Below, piece after piece: positions 34,687-41,755 of a stretch of 64,000 nucleotides of DNA (positions are counted from its first letter, which is position 1; every line of letters begins with the position of its first letter). Source of the DNA: a virus; the IMG/VR virus record IMGVR_UViG_3300031334_000002, positions 16,106 to 80,105 of that record; one strand, 5' to 3'. Under the pieces are notes generated by a model. The model did not search any database, was not told the origin of the DNA, and saw nothing but the letters and a program-made list of their open reading frames with translations. A program made the position numbers and the translations under genes.

Positions 34687-34718
34687 ATACCTTCTTATAG
34701 TGTATATAAAAATAGTGC

Positions 34719-34746
34719 TTGTAATAAATGACACATGGTGTATACT
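34719..34746 (+). promoter_or_regulatory. Sigma70-like promoter with ACACATGGTGT element
   Basis: TTGTAA, 16 bases, TATACT. The spacer holds ACACATGGTGT, with ACAC and GTGT arms overlapping the extended -10. The 41-base block from AAAATAGTGC to TATA is almost repeated at 35045-35080. Confidence 0.65.
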
Positions 34747-34780
34747 GGTTATATAGAAATAAACAACAAAGGAATTAAAT

Positions 34781-35044
34781 ATGACTAAGTGTCCAAGTAT
34801 TTTAACTCACCTATTAAGCGTTTATAAATCAGCCAATGATGAGGGAGCTGCTTACAGAACATTAAAGGCTTGTGTATTCACTAATAATCAGCCAGTCAAT
34901 ATAGTGTCAGCGATGACGGCGATTAGAGACATTCAATGTATGATTAGATTAGATAGGTGTCATGCTGTAGAATTAGAGTATTGTATCAGATACTTTTCAG
35001 AAGTAACGGCATATAGTGCGATTGAAATAAATCAGCGATTATAA
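34781..35044 (+). CDS. Small helical early protein (unknown)
   Basis: This 87-residue protein follows AAGGAA before ATG. It is all helical with four Cys (KCPS, KACV, IQCMIR, DRCHA and EYCIRYF region) but not in zinc-ribbon spacing. It has its own promoter at 34719-34746. No family is recognised; it may be an early host-takeover protein. Confidence 0.5.
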   Translation: MTKCPSILTHLLSVYKSANDEGAAYRTLKACVFTNNQPVNIVSAMTAIRDIQCMIRLDRCHAVELEYCIRYFSEVTAYSAIEINQRL

Positions 35045-35053
35045 AAATAGTGC

Positions 35054-35081
35054 TTGTAATAAATGACACATGGTGTATAAT
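35054..35081 (+). promoter_or_regulatory. Sigma70-like promoter with ACACATGGTGT element
   Basis: TTGTAA, 16 bases, TATAAT, with the same ACACATGGTGT spacer element as 34719-34746. It lies right after the stop of the 87-aa gene. Confidence 0.7.
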
Positions 35082-35112
35082 GAAGTATAGAAACAAACAA
35101 CAAAGGGAACTT

Positions 35113-35379
35113 ATGAACTTAGACACTACACTTATAGAAAATTTAGAGCTGATAGACAAAAAGAGAGTAGGTCAGGAATTTGAAATGATTTCAAAGCATG
35201 GTAACGCATACAGGTTTAGTCTTATTTTTAATAGTCGTGGTAACTATGGCTATATAATTGAAAGGCAAAACGGAATTACAGGAAAATACCATTTTGAAAC
35301 TTCTAGCGGATACCTAACAAGTAGGTCTCACCTATATCAATGCGTGGAGTCTCAAGTATTTTACCACTATGAACTTTAA
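35113..35379 (+). CDS. Small early protein (unknown)
   Basis: ATG 35113 is used because the promoter ends at 35081 and AAGGGAAC precedes this ATG; an upstream in-frame start would lie inside the promoter. The 88-residue product has a beta-rich middle (EFEMISKHGNAYRFSLIFNS, then YGYIIERQNGITGKYHF). No motif is recognised. Confidence 0.5.
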   Translation: MNLDTTLIENLELIDKKRVGQEFEMISKHGNAYRFSLIFNSRGNYGYIIERQNGITGKYHFETSSGYLTSRSHLYQCVESQVFYHYEL

Positions 35380-35382
35380 TAC

Positions 35383-35410
35383 TTTTTAATTATGACACAT
35401 GGTGTATAAT
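35383..35410 (+). promoter_or_regulatory. Sigma70-like promoter with ACACATGGTGT element
   Basis: TTTTTA, 16 bases, TATAAT, with the identical TGACACATGGTGTATAAT block. The -35 is weak. Confidence 0.58.
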
Positions 35411-35451
35411 GAGCTGATTTACTAGAGTGTAACAAAGATAGGGGGTAACTA

Positions 35452-35712
35452 ATGATTTACTTTGTGCAATTACTAAAAGCTGTTAAAGATAAAAGAATGT
35501 TAGCAATGATGCTAAATGATATTCAGTGGGAAGTGGAGGAGCTAGGTTACACTGGTCTAGAGAGTGAACTAATAAATGAATTATTGTCTAGTCATTTTGG
35601 TGTCGAGATAGAATGCCCTAATCAACTAGATATGTTAACTAAGTGGGTACTCAATAATCAAGGTCTCATCAATACAAAGGCTGAAGAACTAGTGAAATCA
35701 TATAACCTGTAA
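35452..35712 (+). CDS. Small acidic helical early protein (unknown)
   Basis: This 86-residue protein (AGGGGGTAACTA before ATG) is acidic and helical (MLNDIQWEVEELGYTGLESE, then ECPNQLDMLTKWVLNNQGLI). No motif is recognised. It is followed by a strong terminator, closing a three-gene set with similar promoters. Confidence 0.5.
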   Translation: MIYFVQLLKAVKDKRMLAMMLNDIQWEVEELGYTGLESELINELLSSHFGVEIECPNQLDMLTKWVLNNQGLINTKAEELVKSYNL

Positions 35713-35738
35713 ACTAGGTAACATTTAAAAGATCATAG

Positions 35739-35762
35739 CCCCTAGAAATAGGGGTTTTTTTT
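35739..35762 (+). terminator. Intrinsic terminator
   Basis: CCCCTA, GAAA loop, TAGGGG, then eight T. It is 27 bases after the stop of the 86-aa gene and is the clearest plus-strand terminator in the window. Confidence 0.85.
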
Positions 35763-36469
35763 GGTTAAAATAGTTATTGACAAACAGTGGCACTTGTGCA
35801 TACAGGGGATAGTTGCAATGACCTAAAACTGCTGGAAGAACTGGACCTAATATTGACTGAGATAGAGGTAAGTGGTTGATATCAAAGGGGTTTTATGGCA
35901 GCCTTCTTTGGTATACCCTATACACTACTTTTAAGCTGTATAACCTAATTCGCTATCAGCTAGTAACCTTAAGCACTCTTTATTGTAATGTTTGGAAGTT
36001 TTATAGATAAGAAAAATGTTGGTGACTACATGGTTACTCTGTACTACCAGTTGTTAAATGTTGACTTACGCATTTAGTTAAATGGCGAATTTCTAGGATA
36101 GGAGACCTAAGAGGATGTAATAGATATTAAAGCACGGTCGTACTTACGCACAACTAAGTTGTTGATTACTGGTGAGCGTAAACAGATTCCAAGTACTTAC
36201 AAAATGTAATTTGGTGGAAAGATTTTCAGGTATTAAAATAATAATTCAATTATAGCCTATTATTAAATAGTTATAATAAATTATTTTCTTTACACGAGGT
36301 GTTATTTTTGCTATTATAGTTATAGGGAAACAAAACAAGGGATTAAAGCAATGAACCAACTAAACGAAGATTATATCTTTGAAGTGAGGAAAAAATGAAG
36401 TGGACTTAGACAATTATACCGCAAAAGGTCAATGTTAAAAAATACTTCACTTTCGGGGAGAAAATAGTA
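35763..36469. other. 707-base gap with only tiny ORFs
   Basis: There is no supported gene. A 15-codon ORF (36351-36398) with AAGGGAT-like ribosome site follows the promoter at 36289 and could be a leader peptide. A run rich in A/T from 36230 to 36290 could melt easily. A degenerate copy of the late promoter motif lies near 36040 on the minus strand. Confidence 0.4.
36289..36317 (+). promoter_or_regulatory. Sigma70-like promoter
   Basis: TTTACA, 17 bases, TATTAT, upstream of the 130-aa gene at 36470 with a leader of about 145 bases. It carries GAGGTGTTA rather than the ACAC/GTGT element. Confidence 0.5.
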
Positions 36470-36862
36470 ATGAAAATAGAAATAACACCTAAACAATTAT
36501 ACTTGATAGAACTAATTAATGAGAAGCGGGGTAAAAGAAATAAGTTATTAGCTAGTCAGTCTTCCATAGACTATTACACTAAGTGGTGGGCTGATTACGC
36601 TCTAGAAATAATAGAAGAGCTAGGAGACTTTGATTTTAGTGGGGTAGAGGTAGAGATAACAGATAGCACTAGTTCAAATTGTTATCGTTCAGAAAATTAT
36701 AAAGTAACATCTCCTAGAAAGCTAGAATCAAGAGACCTAGATATACTTAGAGCTTATGATACTTTTATGGGAGGTCAGGAGGTGGGAAAGTTATACCGAG
36801 AGGAGGAGATAAACGGAAAATTTGTCTATAATCTAAAATCGGTATGTGATAGTTCAGACTAA
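36470..36862 (+). CDS. Unknown early protein, 130 aa
   Basis: The protein has a helical N-terminus (TPKQLYLIELINEKRGKRNK), a WWADYALEIIEELGDFDFSG middle and a C-terminal part with RKLESRDLDILRAYDTFMGG. No known motif is recognised. It stands alone between two promoters, in the same small-gene region as other presumed host-takeover genes. Confidence 0.5.
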   Translation: MKIEITPKQLYLIELINEKRGKRNKLLASQSSIDYYTKWWADYALEIIEELGDFDFSGVEVEITDSTSSNCYRSENYKVTSPRKLESRDLDILRAYDTFMGGQEVGKLYREEEINGKFVYNLKSVCDSSD

Positions 36863-36895
36863 ACAAAATTATTAGAATAGTGGTTTATTTTTTAA

Positions 36896-36924
36896 TTGAC
36901 ATACTGTATTAAATAATGTATACT
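36896..36924 (+). promoter_or_regulatory. Sigma70-like promoter
   Basis: TTGACA, 17 bases, TATACT. It drives the set of three small ORFs at 36964-37339. Confidence 0.68.
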
Positions 36925-36963
36925 AATTTTAGAAGGTAATAAATGATTCAAAAAGGAGACAGC

Positions 36964-37116
36964 ATGACTATTACTAAACAAATATCAGTTATCATTAGAA
37001 TTCTAAACAATTCTAGATTACACACTTGCCCTTGTGGATTTCAATGTATGCCTATGATTGTCAGTGGTAATAAGTTTACGTGTCCAGAATGTGAAAATGA
37101 AAGCGAGATTCAATAA
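36964..37116 (+). CDS. Small zinc-ribbon protein
   Basis: ATG 36964 has AAAGGAG 5 bases before it; an in-frame ATG at 36943 is less well placed. The 50-residue product has a basic amphipathic N-terminus and a ribbon HTCPCGFQC, then KFTCPECENE. It ends in TAATG with the next gene. Confidence 0.5.
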   Translation: MTITKQISVIIRILNNSRLHTCPCGFQCMPMIVSGNKFTCPECENESEIQ

Positions 37117-37205
37117 TGATAGAATTATTTGTATACATTAACGGCTTTGTTATTGTAACAATAATCGGTATTGATATGTTGATGAATAGTAAAAGGAGAA
37201 GATAG
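37116..37205 (+). CDS. 29-residue membrane peptide (putative)
   Basis: TAATG overlap with the previous gene. One hydrophobic span (ELFVYINGFVIVTIIGIDML) is followed by a basic tail. Function unknown. Confidence 0.35.
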   Translation: MIELFVYINGFVIVTIIGIDMLMNSKRRR

Positions 37206-37339
37206 TGAAATATGTAATTGCGCCACATAAAGGATACTGGGCAGTATGGGAAGATGTTGACAATTGGAAGAAGTGTAACCCTATTAGTGATCTTTATGTG
37301 GATTATATGGGAGCATTCCAATGGTTATTAACAAAATAG
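37205..37339 (+). CDS. 44-residue protein (unknown)
   Basis: GTG start in a TAGTG overlap, with AAAGGAGAAG before it. The product is rich in Trp and Tyr (APHKGYWAVWEDVDNWKKCN) and resembles small cofactor- or protein-binding beta domains, but no family is recognised. Confidence 0.38.
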   Translation: MKYVIAPHKGYWAVWEDVDNWKKCNPISDLYVDYMGAFQWLLTK

Positions 37340-37342
37340 TTA

Positions 37343-37371
37343 TTGACGCAGTGTATAAAGTATGATATAAT
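37343..37371 (+). promoter_or_regulatory. Sigma70-like promoter
   Basis: TTGACG, 17 bases, TATAAT. The spacer begins with GCAGTGTATA, a half of the shared ACAC/GTGT element. It serves the DUF2786-type gene. Confidence 0.7.
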
Positions 37372-37399
37372 TATGTATAACCTAAAAAAGAGGACAATC

Positions 37400-38047
37400 A
37401 TGGAAAAATCAATACTCGAAAAAATACAAAAACTTTTAAAACTAGCCGAGTCGTCAAATGAGAATGAAGCAAAACTAGCAATGACTAAAGCGCAGGACCT
37501 CATGTTGAGACATAATATCAGTATGCGTAGCGTTGAAAACCATGATAGTGAATATATCAATGAAACTTCAGACACTTTTAAAAGAAAGCCCGAAAATTCG
37601 GACTATATCAATAACATTTTAAGAAAATACTTTTTTATTGAGATAGTAACATCTAAAAGACATGGGGGTTCATTTTTTAATTATATAGGTGAAAAAAATA
37701 ACGTTAATACGGCTATTTATATGAGAAACTTTATAACTGATACTTTTAAAAGGTTGTGGTTAGACTACAAAAAAGAGACTGGGGTAAGTGTTAGGTCTAA
37801 AAGTTCTTTCATGTATGGATTACATCAAGGTTTTTGTGAGAAGTTAGAAGAACAACGACAAAACGTAGAGCAAGAAACAGGACTAGTACTTGTAAACGAC
37901 CAAAAAGCAACCAACAAAATGAATGAATTATTTTCTAAATTGTCAAAGGGTAGGGCTTCAAAAACTACTATTAGGGATTGTCAAGCTGTTAATAGTGGTG
38001 TAAGACAAGGTAAAAAGATTACAATATCAGCAGGTGCACTAAAATAG
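37400..38047 (+). CDS. DUF2786-domain protein
   Basis: ATG 37400 follows AAGAGGA. Residues 1-40 (ILEKIQKLLKLAESSNENEA, then KLAMTKAQDLMLRHNISM) match the N-terminal DUF2786 helix pattern (KIxKLLxLAxSxNxxEAxxAxxKAxxLMxxH). The 215-residue protein continues with a region that often accompanies it in phages. The domain is widespread in phages and prophages but has no firm function. The C-terminal part is basic (KGRASKTTIRDCQAVNSGVR) and could bind nucleic acid. Confidence 0.65.
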   Translation: MEKSILEKIQKLLKLAESSNENEAKLAMTKAQDLMLRHNISMRSVENHDSEYINETSDTFKRKPENSDYINNILRKYFFIEIVTSKRHGGSFFNYIGEKNNVNTAIYMRNFITDTFKRLWLDYKKETGVSVRSKSSFMYGLHQGFCEKLEEQRQNVEQETGLVLVNDQKATNKMNELFSKLSKGRASKTTIRDCQAVNSGVRQGKKITISAGALK

Positions 38048-38050
38048 TTA

Positions 38051-38080
38051 TTGACATACTATAACACACTGTGTTATACT
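38051..38080 (+). promoter_or_regulatory. Sigma70-like promoter with ACAC/GTGT element
   Basis: TTGACA, 18 bases, TATACT. The spacer has ACACACTGTGT. Confidence 0.65.
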
Positions 38081-38098
38081 TAGGTAAGGGAGTAAAAG

Positions 38099-38569
38099 GT
38101 GAACTACAAAAGAAAAGACATTGATCTAGCTTATAGTAATATTAGAACTATTATTGATAAGCTCATGATACGATATCAGGTTAATTTTAAGCCCTCTAGT
38201 AATGCTCCTAGTACTTACAAGGCTATGCGCTCTAAAAGAGACGAGAACGGCTATTTCGTTGTTTACAACGGTGGTGATCATGGACTACTAGGTGAGGACT
38301 ATAATATTAAGTTTAGAGCCCTACATGACTTTATGCATTACAAGCATAATTTAAGTTTTAAATTTGAAGATGAAAGAAAATTGTCCGATATAACAATGAT
38401 AACTTTTAGTGAAATGGCATGGGGTGAACTAAACATTACAGCTTGGCAGACTCATTGCATTCGACAAGTTATAGATAGGGAAATAAGAGGACAAATTGAT
38501 TATTTTGAAACAAGAGGTCACTATGTACCTAATCAAAGTGTGTTTATTTTAGACCACTTCAACTTATAA
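38099..38569 (+). CDS. Unknown protein with HDFMHY motif
   Basis: GTG 38099 is the start, with AGTAAAAGG before it. The 156-residue protein contains RALHDFMHYKHNLSF near residues 81-95, and a later His (WQTHCIRQV). An H-x3-H pair plus a distal His could bind a metal, so a hydrolase is possible. VYNGGDHGLLGEDYNIKF precedes it. I do not recognise a named family. It has its own promoter. Confidence 0.5.
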   Translation: MNYKRKDIDLAYSNIRTIIDKLMIRYQVNFKPSSNAPSTYKAMRSKRDENGYFVVYNGGDHGLLGEDYNIKFRALHDFMHYKHNLSFKFEDERKLSDITMITFSEMAWGELNITAWQTHCIRQVIDREIRGQIDYFETRGHYVPNQSVFILDHFNL

Positions 38570-38584
38570 ACAAAAGGAATTTAC

Positions 38585-39070
38585 ATGAAAAAACTAATCG
38601 CATTGGCTACTCTAGTTTTACTAACAAGTTGCGGGAAAGACATTTCAGTTATTGAAACTTTTAAAACTCAAGATTTCGAAGGTTTCTATTTTTGCGACAA
38701 TCAATCAAGTTTAGAATTACTAGTTGATTTTAACAATAGAGTGACATTTGAAACAAGCGGTCAATCTCTTAATACCGTTAATCCAGTTAACGACACACTA
38801 GGGACACATCCAACAATTGGAGAAAGGGATTTATTGATGGCTAACAATAAACTAATAGTTACACCTAGAAACTACAACTATAATTCAGCCACACACGATA
38901 TCGAAGAGGACATTGGTGGGTCCGACATCAATGGTAACAGACGCACGGACTTAGAGGTAGTTTTGGTTAAAGAAAAGGAAGTGAACATTACTATCAGCAT
39001 TTTTGCTAATGCTGTAAATTCAAATGTCAATAATGTTGTAGTAAAAAGAACAATTAATTGTAAAAAATAA
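38585..39070 (+). CDS. Lipoprotein (unknown)
   Basis: This 161-residue protein has a clear lipoprotein signal: basic MKKL, hydrophobic IALATLVLL and lipobox LTSC with Cys at about residue 16. The mature part is beta-rich. It would be lipid-anchored in the periplasm of a Gram-negative host. A surface- or receptor-blocking (superinfection exclusion) role is possible but unproven. Confidence 0.6.
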   Translation: MKKLIALATLVLLTSCGKDISVIETFKTQDFEGFYFCDNQSSLELLVDFNNRVTFETSGQSLNTVNPVNDTLGTHPTIGERDLLMANNKLIVTPRNYNYNSATHDIEEDIGGSDINGNRRTDLEVVLVKEKEVNITISIFANAVNSNVNNVVVKRTINCKK

Positions 39071-39071
39071 G

Positions 39072-39099
39072 TTGACAATAATAACGCATAGTGTATAAT
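39072..39099 (+). promoter_or_regulatory. Sigma70-like promoter with degenerate ACAC/GTGT element
   Basis: TTGACA, 16 bases, TATAAT. The spacer ends ACGCATAGTG, a variant of ACACATGGTG. Confidence 0.7.
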
Positions 39100-39125
39100 T
39101 AAAGTAAGTCAAAAAGGGGGTATTT

Positions 39126-39320
39126 ATGGCATCACAAAATTATCTAAATACTCAAGAAGGTGAAACTACGGAATTGGTTCAAATTTTCCTACCTACCATA
39201 GATACCCCCCCTTCTATTTCTCGTTTACATGAGCTGAGGATGACGAAAAGAGTAATGGACAAAGTAAAGAAACAAAGCGAAACATTTTATAGATATAACG
39301 ACAAGGAGAATGTAGCATGA
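39126..39320 (+). CDS. Small protein (unknown)
   Basis: This 64-residue protein (AAAAAGGGGG before ATG) has a Pro-rich middle (IFLPTIDTPPSISRLHELRM) and a basic helix. No motif is recognised. Coupled by ATGA to the next ORF. Confidence 0.45.
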   Translation: MASQNYLNTQEGETTELVQIFLPTIDTPPSISRLHELRMTKRVMDKVKKQSETFYRYNDKENVA

Positions 39321-39418
39321 AAGGATTAAATAGTCAGAATTTTTTCTATTTAGGATTACTAATTGGTTTATCTATTTTAATAATTATGCAGGAGCTACTG
39401 GAATGGTTTATTGGATAA
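39317..39418 (+). CDS. 33-residue membrane peptide (putative)
   Basis: ATGA overlap. A hydrophobic span (FFYLGLLIGLSILIIMQELL) is followed by WFIG. A second tiny membrane ORF (39403-39471, 22 codons, with CAGGAG before it) overlaps its end. Confidence 0.35.
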   Translation: MKGLNSQNFFYLGLLIGLSILIIMQELLEWFIG

Positions 39419-39483
39419 CAAAACATTTAATTTTATTGTACTTTTTAATTTTTATAATCAATCAAGCTTAATAGGAGCATAAC

Positions 39484-40125
39484 ATGGCAGATAAAAAAGG
39501 GAACACTGGTTACAGGAACACTGGTTACAGGAACACTGGTGACATGAACACTGGTAACTATAACAATGGTGACAGTAACACTGGTAGCTGTAACACTGGT
39601 TACAGGAACACTGGTAACATGAACACTGGTAACATGAACACTGGTAGCTGGAACACTGGTAACATGAACACTGGTAGCTGGAACACTGGTAACTGGAACA
39701 CTGGTAACTATAACACTGGTAGCTGTAACACAACAACACCTAATGTTAGATTATTTAACAAAGAAACAGACTGGAAATTTACGGGGACGAAGTACGCATC
39801 TTTTTTGAATAAAATTTATAAATACCAATGTAATCTTTGTAGGTGGGTATATAGTAAAGACATGACACTTGAAGAGAAAAGGGACCATAAGACACACGAA
39901 ACTACAGGAGGTTATTTAAAAGTGTTAAAATCTAAATACAACGAAAAAGAAGTCTCAAAAGAGGACATTGATTACTTTGAAAGTCTTCCTAACTTTTGTC
40001 CTAAGATACTAGAGGAGACTACTGGAATTGTATTAAATAAAACCAAAACAATAGAAATTGACGGAGAGACCATTGAAATTAGTCTAGATAGTTTTAATCA
40101 ATTAAAGAAAAGTTTACTTAAATAG
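39484..40125 (+). CDS. NTGxx pentapeptide-repeat protein, copy 1
   Basis: This 213-residue protein has MADKKG, then 15 repeats of Asn-Thr-Gly-x-x (residues 7-81), then a C-terminal domain of about 130 residues with WVYSKDMTLEEKRDHK, TTGGYLKVLKS and ESLPNFCPKILEE. The repeats resemble the NxGxx pentapeptide-2 class (PF01469-like), which folds as a right-handed beta-helix. A paralogue at 53499-54182 has the same plan. The repeat DNA is nearly perfect in 15-base units, so repeat number should change easily by slippage or recombination. Function unknown. Confidence 0.65.
   Translation: MADKKGNTGYRNTGYRNTGDMNTGNYNNGDSNTGSCNTGYRNTGNMNTGNMNTGSWNTGNMNTGSWNTGNWNTGNYNTGSCNTTTPNVRLFNKETDWKFTGTKYASFLNKIYKYQCNLCRWVYSKDMTLEEKRDHKTHETTGGYLKVLKSKYNEKEVSKEDIDYFESLPNFCPKILEETTGIVLNKTKTIEIDGETIEISLDSFNQLKKSLLK
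39502..39732 (+). repeat. Tandem 15-base repeat inside the NTGxx gene, copy 1
   Basis: Fifteen units of AACACTGGT plus 6 variable bases; the variable codons spell YR, DM, NY, DS, SC, NM, SW and NW in recurring order. Confidence 0.9.
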
Positions 40126-40135
40126 GAGAAGGACT

Positions 40136-40546
40136 ATGCGTCAAGTTGTATTTACAGAATTTTTTATCTTTTCAGCACATAAAAAGGGACTCTCGGTAAA
40201 CGAGAATCATAAGAGGTCTAGAGAGCTTTGGAATGTTTTAACAGATTTAGGTGTCAACTTTGTTAACGTGGGAGGATGTTATAAAGACGATAAACAACAA
40301 TCAATTATGTTACTAGACGGGAATGAGGAAACTGTAAAAGAGCTATGCGGCTTATATGATCAAGAAAGCTACTTGCATAGAAGTGCGGATAACTCCGTTT
40401 TACTTAAAATGTTAGAAGGGGAAATTATAGAGTTAGGAGAACCATTGGTAATAACTCAAAATGAACTAAACGATTTTGAAAGTTACACAATTTTACCTCA
40501 AAAAAATGGCACTAATCTGTATTTTACTTTTAAAAAGGTACAATAA
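40136..40546 (+). CDS. DUF3293-like protein (tentative)
   Basis: This 136-residue protein contains FFIFSAHKKGLSVNENHKRS, a leucine-rich helix, a YKDDKQQSIMLLDGNEETVK block and LYDQESYLHR. This order (NEN, helix, Gly-Tyr-Lys..Ser, helix, QxSxL) is close to the DUF3293 pattern, which has no known function. Identification is tentative. It follows the NTGxx gene by 10 bases and precedes a promoter. Confidence 0.42.
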   Translation: MRQVVFTEFFIFSAHKKGLSVNENHKRSRELWNVLTDLGVNFVNVGGCYKDDKQQSIMLLDGNEETVKELCGLYDQESYLHRSADNSVLLKMLEGEIIELGEPLVITQNELNDFESYTILPQKNGTNLYFTFKKVQ

Positions 40547-40549
40547 AGG

Positions 40550-40578
40550 TTGACAAGTAATGACACATAGTGTATACT
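40550..40578 (+). promoter_or_regulatory. Sigma70-like promoter with ACACATAGTGT element
   Basis: TTGACA, 17 bases, TATACT. The spacer carries TGACACATAGTG. The downstream TTAGGTAAGGGAG is the same as after the promoter at 38051. Confidence 0.75.
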
Positions 40579-40596
40579 TAGGTAAGGGAGATGAGA

Positions 40597-41145
40597 ATGA
40601 ACTACAGCAAGAACATTGAAAATATCTTTAAGCAAGCAAAACCTTATCAGATCGCTCAAGGCAAAAATTGGTATAGACAAGCTAATGCGTTTTGTGAAGA
40701 AATTTCACAAAGTCATAATTTGCCTACTTGGAAAGTGGCGTTAATTGTTTCTGCATTGTCACCTAGAAATAAATGGCATAGAAATAAACTAGACGCTATC
40801 AATCTAATTGAAAAACAATTAGACGGGAAGTATTCAACTTTTAATTCTAATAGAGATAAGGCTATCAATATTCTAGGTTGTGAGAATATATTACAAGGGC
40901 TATCTCTACTAGGTAAAGGTAAGAAAACACGAGCTTTCTTTTTTAACATCTATAACCCAAAAAGTAAGGTTGTTTGCGTAGACTCGTGGGCGTGTAGGAT
41001 AGCTGGACATCCAAAAGACTCACCTACTCCTAAGCAATATGACGTTATAAGTGACGCATATAAAAAGGTAGCAAGTAAGTTTAACATGACGGCTAGTGAA
41101 TTACAGGCAATTACTTGGTGTGTATTTAGAGGAGCTGCGGCATGA
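40597..41145 (+). CDS. Phage protein of the helical DNA-lyase-like group (tentative)
   Basis: ATG 40597 is used because GGGAG lies 6 bases before it. The 182-residue protein has ALIVSALSPRNKWHRNK, then GKGKKTRAFFFNIYNPKSKV and VCVDSWACRIAG, then LQAITWCVFRGAAA. This pattern (ALSP..W..N, K..xF..N, VxVDxWaxR, QAxxWxxxR) is common in phages. It may relate to HhH-GPD-type DNA glycosylase folds, since a helix plus a late Asp (VDSW) are in comparable positions. The call is tentative; the enzyme role is unproven. Confidence 0.5.
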   Translation: MNYSKNIENIFKQAKPYQIAQGKNWYRQANAFCEEISQSHNLPTWKVALIVSALSPRNKWHRNKLDAINLIEKQLDGKYSTFNSNRDKAINILGCENILQGLSLLGKGKKTRAFFFNIYNPKSKVVCVDSWACRIAGHPKDSPTPKQYDVISDAYKKVASKFNMTASELQAITWCVFRGAAA

Positions 41146-41267
41146 TGATATTTTTAACATGTAACGATTGTAACGAAGAGGTAGAGGTCTATTGTGATGG
41201 TGACGGTCCTATGATGTGTCCAGAGTGTATGAGTATTGATAACTTTAGTGAGGTGGATTATGAATAA
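41142..41267 (+). CDS. 41-residue zinc-ribbon peptide
   Basis: ATGA overlap with the gene before. Two Cys pairs (LTCNDCNEEVEV and MMCPECMSID) make a minimal zinc ribbon. The end overlaps the next start. Confidence 0.45.
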   Translation: MMIFLTCNDCNEEVEVYCDGDGPMMCPECMSIDNFSEVDYE

Positions 41268-41523
41268 ACGAGAACAATTAAAAAAAGAATTAAAAGGTAA
41301 ATTTTTTACAGTAGTATTCACTAAGAAAAACGGCACACTTAGGAAAATGAATGCAAGACTTGGTGTTACTAAACATTTAAAAGGTGGCAGTAAGTCTTTT
41401 AATGACGCTGATTTTAATTATCTAACAGTCTTTGACCTACAAAAGAAAGCTTATAGAACTGTAAACCTAAACACTGTAAAAAAGATAACCTGTAAAAAAG
41501 ACTTGACGCATCTTGTTAATTAG
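41260..41523 (+). CDS. SH3-like beta-barrel phage protein (WYL_2-like)
   Basis: ATG 41260 has GAGGTGG before it. The 87-residue product (KGKFFTVVFTKKNGTLRKMN, then RLGVTKHLKGG, LTVFDLQKKAYRTVNLNTVK) matches small phage proteins annotated as SH3 beta-barrel/WYL_2-like. Likely an RNA- or protein-binding barrel. The promoter at 41503-41531 lies in its last codons. Confidence 0.6.
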   Translation: MNKREQLKKELKGKFFTVVFTKKNGTLRKMNARLGVTKHLKGGSKSFNDADFNYLTVFDLQKKAYRTVNLNTVKKITCKKDLTHLVN

Positions 41524-41531
41524 GATATAAT
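41503..41531 (+). promoter_or_regulatory. Sigma70-like promoter
   Basis: TTGACG, 17 bases, TATAAT, overlapping the end of the SH3-like gene. It drives the small gene and the rIIA/rIIB-like pair. Confidence 0.68.
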
Positions 41532-41548
41532 ATAAATAGGAGGTAATT

Positions 41549-41755
41549 ATGAACTTAAACGAAAAAGATTTTAAATTAATTATCAAAAGCTTAGAACTTC
41601 TTACAAAAGAAGCCGACAGTCAAAAAAGCAAACAATACATAGTAGAACTTAGGGATTACTTTTCGAATGCGCTTTGTGATATGTTACCCCTAGAAACAAC
41701 TAAAGAAGATTGTCCAGACTATAATAGACTAACAGTAGAGGAGAGTAACAAATGA
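41549..41755 (+). CDS. Small acidic protein before rIIA-like gene (unknown)
   Basis: This 68-residue protein (AGGAGG before ATG) is helical and acidic (KLIIKSLELLTKEADSQKSK). No motif is recognised. It ends in an ATGA overlap with the rIIA-like gene and is likely co-translated. Confidence 0.5.
   Translation: MNLNEKDFKLIIKSLELLTKEADSQKSKQYIVELRDYFSNALCDMLPLETTKEDCPDYNRLTVEESNK

Larger units (their letters stand above)
34169..34780. other. Large intergenic control region
   Basis: About 610 bases without a convincing gene. It contains three nested palindromes (34249-34397), one extra sigma54-like half-site (34671-34686), a 16-base direct repeat (34404-34459), a C-rich tract near 34230-34250 and the promoter at 34719-34746. 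It could be an origin of replication, a control region for early transcription, or both. Confidence 0.5.

Noticed and set aside
35769-35797. TTGACA with CATACA 16 bases downstream
   Set aside because: The -10 is too poor and no gene follows for 670 bases.
36030-36060. Seventh copy of the late promoter motif on the minus strand
   Set aside because: TTTAACAACTGG is followed by wrong spacing and bases (GTAGTACAG), and no minus-strand gene follows.
39502-39732. Short regular repeats that could look like a CRISPR array
   Set aside because: Units are only 15 bases, tandem without true spacers, and in frame inside a coding gene.
39458-39739. Minus-strand ORF of 93 codons made of CSYQCSCYQ-type repeats
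   Set aside because: It is the complement of the 15-base NTGxx repeat array; the plus-strand gene has a ribosome site and a conserved C-terminal domain.
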